The translations under genes and the position numbers were made by a program. Positions 35,641-46,515 of a DNA stretch of 64,000 bases are shown piece after piece. Below the pieces are notes generated by a model. It worked only from the letters and a program-made list of their open reading frames with translations. It searched no databases and had not been told where the DNA came from. Every line of letters starts with the position of its first letter. Positions within the stretch are counted from its first letter, which is position 1. Source of the DNA: Heterocephalus glaber (lineage: Eukaryota > Chordata > Mammalia > Rodentia > Bathyergidae); NCBI RefSeq assembly GCF_000247695.1, contig NW_004624855.1, forward strand, positions 4,720,764-4,784,763, in the 5' to 3' direction.

Positions 35641-36059
35641 TAATATATGAGGTAATAGAGGTGTTCTCTAAGAACTACAGGGTGATTGGATGGAAAAAGT
35701 GTGTCTATTCCACCTAGGTTAAGACTGGAAAATAGTAGTCCAGGCAGAACAAAAGTTAAAAGTCAAGGTATTGCATTCTGTGACATTGTTTATCTTTTGA
35801 GAAGCACATGATAACATTAAGTACATGTGTTTTATTATTTTAATATGTAATTGCTCCAATATTTTGGATGAAATAATTACTGTGAGTCATGTGGCAGTGT
35901 GCATGACTGTACAACTCCTTCCAAAGCTAATTAGATAATAAGTCCCAACTGAGAGGAAGGGAGGGGGGTGCTAGGGAGTGGGGTATTCACATGACTTCTA
36001 AGTAGTGAGAGTGATATTGCAAGGAAAACAGCAGGATGAACCAATGAGAGGCATGTGTG

Positions 36060-36200
36060 CTACTACCTTTGCCTCTGCCTGGAATTAGAGGCTGATTTTG
36101 AGCAAATAACTATTGCTATCTGAACCTCAGTTTTTCCAATGTAAAACATGGAAGTTGGATTTAATAATCTCTATGGTTTCCAATGTGTTATAAGACTATG
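36060..36200 (+). repeat. MIR (sense)
   Basis: ttgagcaaataactattgct, aacctcagtttttccaatgt, aaaacatggaagttggattt and aataatctctatggtttcca match the sense MIR core and 3' half. Confidence 0.7.
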
Positions 36201-37689
36201 CTTTGTTCTGGCTTGATCTCAAAATAGAGTAAGCAACCACCATTATCTCATGGCTAGGATTGCCTGTATGGTGTGATTACTCCAATGCACTCCATTTTCC
36301 TGGAGTGACAATAAAACATATGATGAGAGCTTTTTCAAAGCACAGGTATCTATTTCTCATAACTGTATCATGCATTGTGAGTGTCTAAATTATGTTCTGT
36401 GTTATCTCTTTCCATTTACACAGCTAGCTAAAGCAGGTATCCATGTTCTTGTATTTATAGAATGAAAACTGAACTTATGACACCTGCCCAGTAGCATTTC
36501 CAAAAAAAAAAAGTCTTTTCCACTACCGTTCAAGTGTTTATATAAAAACTACCTTTCTGAAATAAATGCCAATGTCTCTTTTGCTTTTTTTCCCCAAACT
36601 GTTTGTTTATCTGGTGTTAGAACAGGGTTAGTCATTGGCATGGACAAGTGTAGATGCATCTTATGTTATGATAGACTCATTCTTGAATAATTGTGTATGA
36701 CTAGCTATAACTAATTTAAAGACCACATTAATGGAGAAAACTTTTATATAATGAATGATTACATCTCAGAGCACTTCCACCAGAAATAATTTGTTCCAGA
36801 AACTCTAAACTTCAATATGTGTTGAAGTAGAAGCATTCTAGCAGGGTCCATGTAGGTTTCCTGATGAGAAAAATCTTTTCTTCAGTCACATCCTGCTGAC
36901 TTTCAGGGTGCAGATCCCTTGACTCCTTGTTTTGTTTAACACATCCTTCCTGCTTTAACACCTATTTAGAAGTCCCATACAAATTGTCAGCTGTGCTATC
37001 CCTGGATTGTTTTAAGTTGATTAAAATTATTAGGATAGTTTTAATGACCAATGCCTCTTGGAGCCAAGTAAAAATAGCACAATTTGAAAAAAAATGAATA
37101 AATAAAATAAGGAAGAGAAAAATGAAATAATAATCCAGATAAAGAATAAGATCACATCAGTCTATTAGCAAAGCCATCTTTATTTAAAAAATAATAATTG
37201 TAGAAATAAAAATATGACTTAACAGTAACCATAGCATAGTAGACAACCAGACTTAGAAATAGACAAAAGTGGCTGTAGCTGATAATGCTTCCATTTTGAA
37301 CATTTTGAGGGTCCTCAGAGCTCCATTCCATGTTCATCAGCCTCACTGACTTTTGAGAGGATGCAACTGATTCCTTCATCCTCTACTAAACATGGAAAAG
37401 GCAATGCTTTGTATTTTCTTTTGTATTCATAACACTGTGGCTAATGTGCTTTTATTGATACATTAAATATTTTCATTTCACTTGGAAATTGGCAGTTGCA
37501 CAACCTATTTGTGCAGTATCAGGGCCCACAATGTCATGATCTCTGCTTCCAGAAGGGAGTCAGCATATACTTTAAAAAACACACAATTTTAGAAAACAAA
37601 AATAGAGAAGAAAAAGATTAAGGGGTGAGGAATTTATGCAGAGTTCAACAAATCTCAGTAGTGGAAAGTGTAGTGGAGTCCTCAAATAG
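36201..37689. other. Unique AT-rich stretch, no gene
   Basis: No gene recognised. Minus-strand frames of 75 and 67 codons (37152-37379 and 37572-37775) lack motifs. Confidence 0.45.
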
Positions 37690-37905
37690 AAGTTTCCCCA
37701 ATGCCTCCAGAAGCACTTGCTGGATTTTAGTCCTGAGACAAGTTGCTTAGGTCCTCTGAGCATTAGGGTTTTCATCTGAAAATGGGTTAATAGACAAAGC
37801 TATTTCGAAAAATTGTTGGAACGATTAAACGATATTAAGTATTCAAAATATTTAACACAGGGCCTGACATATGGTAAGTGCACAATAAAAATCAGTCATT
37901 ATTGT
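37690..37905 (+). repeat. MIR (sense)
   Basis: gagacaagttgcttaggtcc, gcattagggttttcatctga, aaatgggttaatagac, ttggaacgattaaacgatat, cagggcctgacatatggtaa and gtgcacaataaaaatcag run in full MIR order to its 3' end. Confidence 0.85.
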
Positions 37906-38099
37906 CATCATTAGTGTTTTTCTCAGTGATGGACAGAATTTTGGATTTTAAAGGAAAACATACAGAAGAGTGAGGCTAGCAGTCCTACAGGTCACATAGC
38001 TATTCTTTATTTTTGCTTAGGTCTCAATTCCCTTAGCCCTTTGCTATTCAAATGATAACATCCAATAGGCAAGGAGAGCTTCCACTGAAGAAGGTGCTG

Positions 38100-38260
38100 T
38101 TTTACATGGTTTCTATGAATTTTCCAACAGACTCCTCAGAATGGACTGTAAGTTACATGTGGGTACACATATTCATTTCACAGGTAAAGAAATCAAGACA
38201 TACAACATTTAAAGAACTTGGCTATGACATTAGACTTGAACAACCAACAAATAGCGAACA
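38100..38260 (-). repeat. MIR-like (antisense), diverged
   Basis: atttcacaggtaaagaaatc, aagacatacaacatttaaag and aacttggctatgacatt fit the antisense MIR core. The upstream part is poorly preserved. Confidence 0.45.
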
Positions 38261-38299
38261 CAAGAAGCCAAGGTCAAGCCAAGGTCATCTGAGGCTCAT

Positions 38300-39438
38300 T
38301 TGGCCATGAGAAATGGCATGTTCTATTCAAGCTCCTGCATGTAATCCAGAATTTGTGTGTACTCAGTGTGGACCTCCATGTGGAGCTGCTGATAGAAGGC
38401 AACTTTCTCTAATCCACTAGGCCTAAGAGCACAGAGCTTTTAGATTCTCACATGGGTGCTGCCTGGTCCTGGGGAGGGCCTGGGTCTAAACTGCCCTATC
38501 TTTACACGGCAAGCACATCCTCTGCCTATGCAGTAGGACTTGGCTGCTTTCTCTACAGCCAGGGCTCTGTTCTCTATGTGGGTGTGCCCGGGAAAAGACT
38601 AATCATCTGAAAACCTTAGCCATGAGAACGGATGCCCCATGTCGCTTGATCAAAGAAGACAGAGCTGTTAATGTACCAGAGTACTCTTGCTGAGGAAATG
38701 AGTCACACCACAGAGCCAGTCTGCTGTGCCATCCTGGGGAAACTGTAACAAGACTCAAGGGCTGCTCTCAAGTGGAAGAGAACTTGGCAGGTGGCCAGGA
38801 AAAGGTGCAGAGGATGCCAGGCTCCTCATAAAAGAAAGGCTTCACAGTCGCTCCTCTTGCTATAACTGTCTCCTCCACTTTCTCTTTTTAAAGCTATTTT
38901 TCCTATTGTAAATAATCCCATTAAATGAGGATTATTGTCTCCCTTTTCATACAAGAGGCCCATTCACAGCCTTTTGCAGTAATAAAAGGGAAAAGCACAC
39001 ACAATAAAAAAGATGAGGGGTGTGGTTGGTGTGTTCCACCAAGCAAGAAGCAGGAGGTGGAAGCAGAGAAGAGCTGGACTCAGCAAGGAATGGCCCACCA
39101 CGTCAAACTTGCCTGGCCGTTTGGAAAATTTCCCTATAGAGAGTTCTAATTATCGTTGCAACGAGACATGTAGAAAAAGGAAGATAGATGCAGAAAGCTG
39201 GGCATATGGTATCCAATACCTGTTGAAACTAGAAAAATAGGTAAGATACTGAGTGCTGCAAAGAGAATACTCTTGATGACCAAAGCACACTCCACAGCCT
39301 TCTCCATGAAAATTTAACTCCAGTTAGCTTAGTTCTTAGTCTCCTGGACAATATTAGAATGAGTTTTTGTGCCAATATTCAATGTGAGTATTTCATAAAA
39401 TAGGCAGTTGGCTGATCTTACACAAAACAAATTTTTTG
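38300..39438. other. Moderately GC-rich unique stretch, no gene
   Basis: 38.38-38.85 kb is more GC-rich than its surroundings, but its frames (61, 74 and 75 codons) are short, overlap in different phases and show no domain. Confidence 0.45.
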
Positions 39439-39451
39439 AAAGGCTTATTGA

Positions 39452-40834
39452 ACTCCAAACACACAGCTACATGATCTTTGACAAAGGAGCCAACAATTTT
39501 CACTGGAGGAAAGATAGCCTCTTTAATAAATGGTGTTGGAAAAACTGGATTTCAACTTGTTAAAGATTAAAACAAGACCCCTATCTGTCACCATGCACTA
39601 AACTAAAATTTAAGTGGATTAAAGATATAAATATTAAAATAGAAGCACTAAACTTTCTGGAAGACAAGTTAGGTAGAACTTTCAAAGACACTGGCATAGG
39701 AAAGGACATTATGAACAAATCCTCAGTAGGAGGTGAACTAGCAGAAAGAATCAACAACTTAAAAAGCTTCTGCGCTGCAATAGAAACCACCAACAGAACT
39801 AAGAGATAACCTCCAATGTGGGAAAAAAATTTTAGCAGCTGTACCTCAGACAAAAGACTACTATCAAGAATATATAAAGAACTGAAATAAATCATACCTC
39901 CCAAAATCAAAGACTCAATTCAAAATTGAGGATCTGAAATGAAGAGACATTTCTCAGACAAAGAAGTCAAAGGAGCAAATAAACATATGAAAAAATGTTC
40001 AACATCACTGGTCATTTGAGAGATGCAGATGAAAACAACACTGAGATTCTACCTCACTCTAGAAAGAATGGCTGCAATCATGAAATCAACCAATAACAAA
40101 TGCTGGAAGGGGTGTGGGGAGAAAGGAACCCCTCTTCATTGTTGGTGGGAGTGCAGACTGGTGCAACCACTGCGGAAATCAATATGGAGATACCTCAAAC
40201 AACTAGGATTGGAAGTCCCATTTGACCCAGCTATTCCTCTACTGGGTATCTTCCCAAAAGAATTAAAAGAATCATACCACAGTGATATATGCTCACCCAT
40301 GTTTATAGTGGCACAGTTTGTAATAGCTAAAACTTGGAAATAGCCCAATTGCCATCAACTGGAGACTGGATAAAGAAGATGTGGGGTTTTTTTATTAAAT
40401 GGAGTACTACTCAGCCATAAAGAATGAGAAACTAGAGATATTTATAGCTAAGTGCATGCACATTGAGGCCATACTCTTAAGTGAAATAAATAGAATACAC
40501 ATGTGTAAATACTGAATAGTTTCTCTGGTGTGAAAAATTAAAAGTGTAATTAAGAATCAAAATATATAATTGATATTGTGAAATAGGCAGAAAATGTCTA
40601 AAGGAATAGGGGAAGTGGGAGGGGAAGGGGAAAGGAAAGAAGGAAAAAATATGAGAAAGGAAAAAACATAGAAACAAAGTCTTTGTAAATAGAGAAGGAT
40701 GGAGGGGGTGAAGGGAGGGCAGGGGAATGGGGAAAAAATAAGAACCAAGATACATCATGTAAAGGTACAAGATCCCAAAGATGAATGTAAGTGCATTGTA
40801 TACCTAAAATGTACCAATAAACTAAATGGAAAAA
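39452..40834 (+). mobile_element. 5'-truncated L1 (1.38 kb) with 13-bp TSD
   Basis: Contains the last part of ORF2 and the 3' UTR. The 106-codon frame at 40023-40343 is the recognisable L1 ORF2 C-terminal region, with C-W-K-G-C-G-E-K-G-T, H-C-W-W-E-C and P-F-D-P-A-I-P-L-L-G-I-F motifs, ending early at A-K-T-W-K. It keeps the C/H zinc-knuckle residues. The 3' UTR has the G-rich tract near 40605-40735 and ends ccaataaactaaatgg plus A run. TSD aaaggcttattga at 39439-39451 and aaaggcttactga at 40835-40847. Upstream ORF2 frames are broken by stops. Confidence 0.93.
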
Positions 40835-41039
40835 AAAGGCTTACTGAAAAAAATAAACTCTTAGGGATAAATCTTTGACAATACTTATAGCTAACTTTTT
40901 GCCATCAAGCATCAAGACCAGATTGCTCAATCACCAAGTTTTTCTCTTTGAGTTTTCAAGAACAGGTGATATATTTCAAAGGGAGCAAATAATAAGCTAT
41001 GTTGTCAGTAGGGCTTATTGGTTTAAAAAAAAAGGCTAT

Positions 41040-41255
41040 GGATCCCGACTGCATGGTTCAAATAACCTCTATCATTTAATAATATCAAAGTATGAACAAG
41101 TTACTCAATTCTCTATATTTTGTTTCTCATCTGTAACTTTGAAGTGGAAAATATGGAAGATTGTTGTGAGGATTAAGTACCTTAGTGCTGGTGACATACC
41201 TAGAAGAGGGCCTGGCATTTCATAAATATTGTACTCCATAATTAATATTTGTTGC
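41040..41255 (+). repeat. MIR (sense)
   Basis: gactgcatggttcaaataac, gaacaagttactcaattctc, tgtttctcatctgtaacttt, ggaagattgttgtgaggatt, aagtaccttagtgctgg and gggcctggcatttcataaat give a near-complete MIR. Confidence 0.85.
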
Positions 41256-44200
41256 TATTATCAAAGAATCACTGGTAAACACAAAGAGGATCTGCATTTC
41301 CTCATATGTTGCCAGTCAGGACCAATTCATGGGCAGATAACACATGTAATGGTTCTTACTTTGTACTGACTCACTTTGATATATATGAAGTGCTAATATT
41401 TTGTTCGGAACGATATGCACATAAAAAGTTTGTCATCTATATGACCTTCAGAAATTTGAATATAGCTTGTTACCCAGGTTGGATATAACAGTTCCAGTCA
41501 TGGAATCTTTATGCTCTCTTTCTGTTATTTAATCAGAGTTCTTTAAGGATATACTGAATCAGGGTGGTCATTGCAAACCCTGTGTTTTGGAGGTTTGAAT
41601 AATATTTGGGCAGTGACCTTGAGAGAGATCAAATGAATCCTAAGAAAAGTTCATTGAATTATACTCATGGTATTTTCAAATTGCCCTGAGTAGACTAAAT
41701 ATTCCAAATATTCAAACTCATCTACATATATGAGATGAAAGTTAAGAAAGGTCAGTATGTAGGAAACTGTAATATTTCTTTAAATAGAGACATAAAAGAT
41801 TTATGAATCTGAAAGAGACAAGTTTTCAAAGAAAGACATTTCTCATTCAAATCCACCAATCAGAGAGGGAAGATCTGGGTAAAAGCAGTAGTTAGTCTGT
41901 TCTGTACATCATGAGCTCTTAGTGAGAGAGACTTAGCCCTGAGTGTAATTTGGAGACTTTCAGGGATAATTTCATAGTCCCAATAATTGTGTATGCTGTT
42001 GGAACCTAGTGGATGAGATACAAAAATTTTAATGTCCTCCAATTGTTGATAGTCTGATATTAAAGAGTTGTTTTACGTCCCTCATAATTTTTGAATTTCA
42101 ATAGACATTCCTATATGCAAAACCCAGGTACTGTTTTTGGCAGGGTATCCTTTCTTTATTCAGGTTTCTTTCTCCCTTCGTCTCATAATATGTTAATAAA
42201 TCTGGTCTGTTATTATGCAGGTTAATGTTAGTTTTCACTCTAGTATTTGCTTCTCCATTTGTTCTCTCATTTTCCTGTTTAGCTTGACTGGAATGAGTTC
42301 TGATCTTTTTATAGCTCTAAACCCAAAGATAGTCACTTTAAGTAGGTAAAGAAAAAAATCTAATTAATCATCAGGAGTTCTAGTGTAGTCATGCCCAAGA
42401 TTTTCCAAAATGTAATACATATCATTTTATTATCAGTTGCTTCTTTCTATTTCTCCTTTACAAAAAGGCATTTTATTAAAAATTTAAATTACATGTGAGA
42501 TTATATTTTATATTTATGAATTTCAATACAGAATAGAAAAGGAAGTATATTTATAATACACTTATATTATACATGTACATGGCTATATTAACATATTATA
42601 TATGAATATTTTATAAATTATATGTGAGCATGGCATATCCATTTATGTATAGTGTTATATATGTGTATATATATATATATTCGCAAAACACATAGCAAAA
42701 CCATATATGTTATAGTAACCTATTCTATCACATCATATTGTGTACCATAAATAGTATAAATAGTGTTTATGCAATATGTATTATGTTTACCTACTCACAA
42801 AGGTGCTATATCATACCTATCATGTACAAGTTTCTCATATACCTAAAAATACATATATGTTACACACCATGTGCACTATGCATATTTGACTATGTATAAG
42901 TGTTTGCATCATATATGTGTGCATGTGTTCCATGGCTTTGTGTGATGTCACATAGATTTTTTTAAAAATGTACATATTTGAGTGTCTTATACATATACAT
43001 ATTATATGAATTATGTGGGGTTATGTACAATCCTGTTACATGTTACATATATATAATATATATAATATTCATGTGTGATACATGATCTAATAGGAAGAGA
43101 AACATATCTACTAGACATTTTTATTATAAAGGGATGCCCCATAAAGATAAAGTGCTACAGAGGCCCTGACATGATATGCATTTAGTGTGACGTCTCTCCT
43201 CAAATAGGAAGTTATAAGTTTGCAACATTTATCATTTTAATAGTATTTCCAGGATACATCTCAAAATAAGATTCAACAAAGCTAGAAATACCTGCGAGTA
43301 AAAGACAAGTGTATAGATGAGGTAATATACTCACTGATTCATGAGTATTGATGTGACTGAAGCTTTATTGGAAATCAGAAGACTCTAGCCAGTGTGTTTA
43401 CATCCCTGTTTTCTCCCATCTGTAGGTCTGAGGCTAAGGGAAAGGGCTCAGAATACTCTATGATCCCCATTTTCAAATTTGTATTAGTACATAATTCAAT
43501 TTCGTATATCCAGCTAAGGTTAGTATCAGAAGTCCCCACAAATACAAGTTAAGGAAATTAGACATATAAATTCACTGAAACACATGGGAGGTGGCATAGG
43601 CCCAGAGAGGAGTGCATAAAGAGCCTGGGCCCCAGTTCTCCTCAGAAGTTGACAAACACCACATGAGTCTCCTACTTCTTTAACTTAGCAAACAAGTTGC
43701 TGCACTATCATGTACAAGAAACACACTCCTTCTTATAAGACTTGATGTGAAGATCATCTGTTAGATCAGTAAACCTCTGTATATCACCACAGATGAGGAA
43801 GTCACTGAGTCCAGATATAGCCTAGTCCAGGCTATATAAAATATATTCAGGTCAGATCCTATGTTTTGGCTTTTAGTTTGAACTAAATTGATGATTTTTC
43901 TTCCAAGAGGCATAGTGAAGGCTTGCAAGATGTATTTGTGTCTTCCATTGGCTCTGGTTCCCAAGGCCAGCCCTGTTTCAGGATTAGCACAGCAAGGATC
44001 CTAAGGAGAAAGGGATGCTAAGAAAAACTAATGAAGCTGTGTTATTTACCAGCCTGTTGTGGTCACACCTTCAGAAGATTCCCCCAAGGTTAGATTACAA
44101 GGTAAAATATAGGCAATGAGGGCCGCACAGTTCTGGTAGGACAGCAATAACATCTGTGATATTTTCCTGAGAGATTGAAAATCGACCCTTCCAGCTTATG

Positions 44201-45334
44201 GCCACTTTAAAAGCCTCCCGCCGGTCCATACAGTCCCATCTGCCCCACTAGCTACATGAATTAAATACATTTCAGGGACATCCTTGACCTATTGGAAGTG
44301 GCTACCCAGATCACTGGGCTAAGAAGCAGCAGAAGCCTGAACCTAGTCTTAGCCTATGTAAGAGAGACAGTTGAAATAGTACCTTGTGTAATGACCCAGC
44401 AGAAATATTCACATCATGAGATGGAAAAAGACTGAGCCACAAAATTTCTGTTTCAATGGACTTTTTCACTGCAGACTAGTTCTAAAGAAAACACAGTAAA
44501 AAAGCCCATTGAATATCACTATCGTTGTACTTTCTCTTCCTTTCTTGGCATTCAGAGACGATATAAATAAACAAAAAGGGAACACTATTGGCCCTCTTAG
44601 TGAATCACTCTCTGACTGAATGCTGACTTCTAGTTGTCTCCCACCCTCATGGTTTTTCTCAGAAAATGTTAGAACACATGGGCTTTGAGCATGATTGCTG
44701 GTGTCAGGAGTTCCTGTATAGCATTTTTGTTCTATTAGAATTTAAAAAAATCTTTATTTTTGCCTCTATATCCTCATCTGTTTCAAGTTGTGCCTAAATG
44801 CTCTAACATGATGCCCCGATGGCTACCTATACTACATTTTTCCACTTGCCATTTCATTTCTGATTCTCACTGCTGTCCATCTTCTGTACCCAACAACTAT
44901 GCTAATGGGTTGCCTTACAGGCTACTGCTGGTTGGATTCGACCAATGGGTGGCAGGCCAGGGCAATGTTGATTGGCATAGCACAGGAAAGAGATTGAAGA
45001 GGGCACTTGAAAACTAGTGTTTGCTATTTATTTCTCAAATTCTGTACCTGCTGAGTCATCCCAAACTGAATGCTTCAATGTACCAGGAAGCCACAATGTC
45101 AGGTTCTCTTAACTGCTCATTCGTCTGCCCATCGGCTGAAAATTAGTATTGCCTCTCCTGATGCACTGTCCCTGGAGCCTCTCCACCCGTTCTCACACCA
45201 CTGTAAATAGTCTCTAGTAGATCATCTTTCATTGTCTAGCTAGTGTGTGCCATATGTTCTTATGTGAATCCTTGTAATATTGTATCTATGCTTCTGATCT
45301 TCTGTCTTTTATAGAAAAGATTCTCTTTACAAAA
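41256..45334. other. Repeat-poor unique stretch (4 kb), no gene
   Basis: No gene recognised. 42.53-43.09 kb is an AT-rich region with tatata and acatat words. A short frame of 85 codons at 44760-45017 has no domain. 44.76-45.25 kb may be a decayed repeat of unknown family. Confidence 0.4.
42530..43090. repeat. AT-rich low-complexity tract
   Basis: Dense tatata, catata and tgtata words, including a (TA) run at ~42660-42680. No coding content. Confidence 0.7.
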
Positions 45335-45840
45335 TATCTTATCTGCACAGTGACTGTGGTCAGCAGAATAATGAATCCTAGATGCATCCATGCCTCCAGC
45401 AAAAGAGACTTTGGACATGCAAGTAAGAGTGGAATTTTGAGCTGAGGTGATATCTGGCATTACTAGGTTGGTCCAGTATAATCACCTGGGTCCTTAAGGA
45501 ATAGAGAACATTTCCTAGCTATGGTCAAAGGGTGATATGACTACAGAAGGAAGAACATAAGTAAGCAACATTGCTAGTTTGGAAAAGGGAGAAAGTGGTG
45601 GCGGGTACATGCCAAGGAATATGAATGGCCTCCAGAAGCTGGAGAAGTCAAGGGAATAGGTTGTTTTTCAGAGCTAACATCAGAAAGGAATACAGCCACG
45701 TCAATCTCTTGACTATAGTACAGAGAACACCATGTTGAATTTCTGACTGACGGAACTATGAGATAATAAGTTTGTGTTATTTTAACCTATTAAGGTTATG
45801 GCAGTTACCATGACAGAAATAAGAAATGAATGTGATTAAA
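45335..45840 (+). repeat. MLT1-type MaLR solo LTR, near full length
   Basis: Word order is that of MLT1 LTRs: a aatcctagatgcatccatgc area, gaatttt with gatctggc-like ggtgatatctggcattacta, gggtccttaaggaatagaga, aggaagaacataag, ggaatatgaatggcctccag, aagctgg, cagagctaacatcag, ctgactgacggaactatgag and ataataagtttgtgttattt. About 500 bp fits the family. A solo LTR, since no internal region or partner is nearby. Confidence 0.8.
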
Positions 45841-46134
45841 AAAACCCCCTCTGGAATCCACCCCAAAGACTTTTCTACTCATTCAGGAAATAATCTGAAC
45901 ATACAAGTTCCTGAAAAATATTAAATGCCCCTAATGAAGGAACTAAAACAAGACCGAGTGTAAGCAAAATTTGAGAAACACTGGAAGAGCTTCAGTCAGT
46001 ATGTATTTCCCTGTAACAAGAAGTACCCATATTATATAATTAAGTTTCATTAAGGTAATATTTCCTAATTAAAGACAAATGCCACATTAAACATAGTAAT
46101 TATTGCTTAGCAGTTATTTAATATTACAGAGGTA

Positions 46135-46515
46135 AAAATTGTGACCAAAATATACAGTGAGTTTAAATTTTAAAAACTTAAAATTTAAAGGACATATTGG
46201 CATAAACCCTCTTAAAATACTCCTACTCACTTTGAATACACTTATCCCATTGTTATTGCAACTTTCTGAAGCAGTTCTGGAAGTCCTCTTTCCTGAATAT
46301 TTTTAATTGCACTGTTGTGGCTGCCTTGATGCCATGAGTAAAGTGGATGAGGAGATGCTGTAGTGCATTTTATGAGCCCTGTTTGGGTTGAATGGCATTC
46401 AACACAACATTCATAATATTTTTCACCACCTGCTCCTGAATCAAGAATTCTAAGCCACACTAAATTTTCACTTCTAAGCTTACATTTCCATTTCCATCTT
46501 TTATGAAAAGACAAT
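46135..46515 (-). pseudogene. Possible Tc1/mariner-type transposase relic
   Basis: The minus-strand frame 46242-46514 (90 codons) ends in A-I-K-N-I-Q-E-R-G-L-P-E-L-L-Q-K. Past its stop, a shifted frame continues Q-W-D-K-C-I-Q-S-E then Y-F-K. This resembles the C-terminal end of mariner-like transposases (W-x-K-C-I then a Y-F/E-G-type motif). At least one frameshift and stop are needed to join the parts, so it is dead. No terminal inverted repeats were located. It could also be a chance match, though the run of matching residues argues otherwise. Confidence 0.45.
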
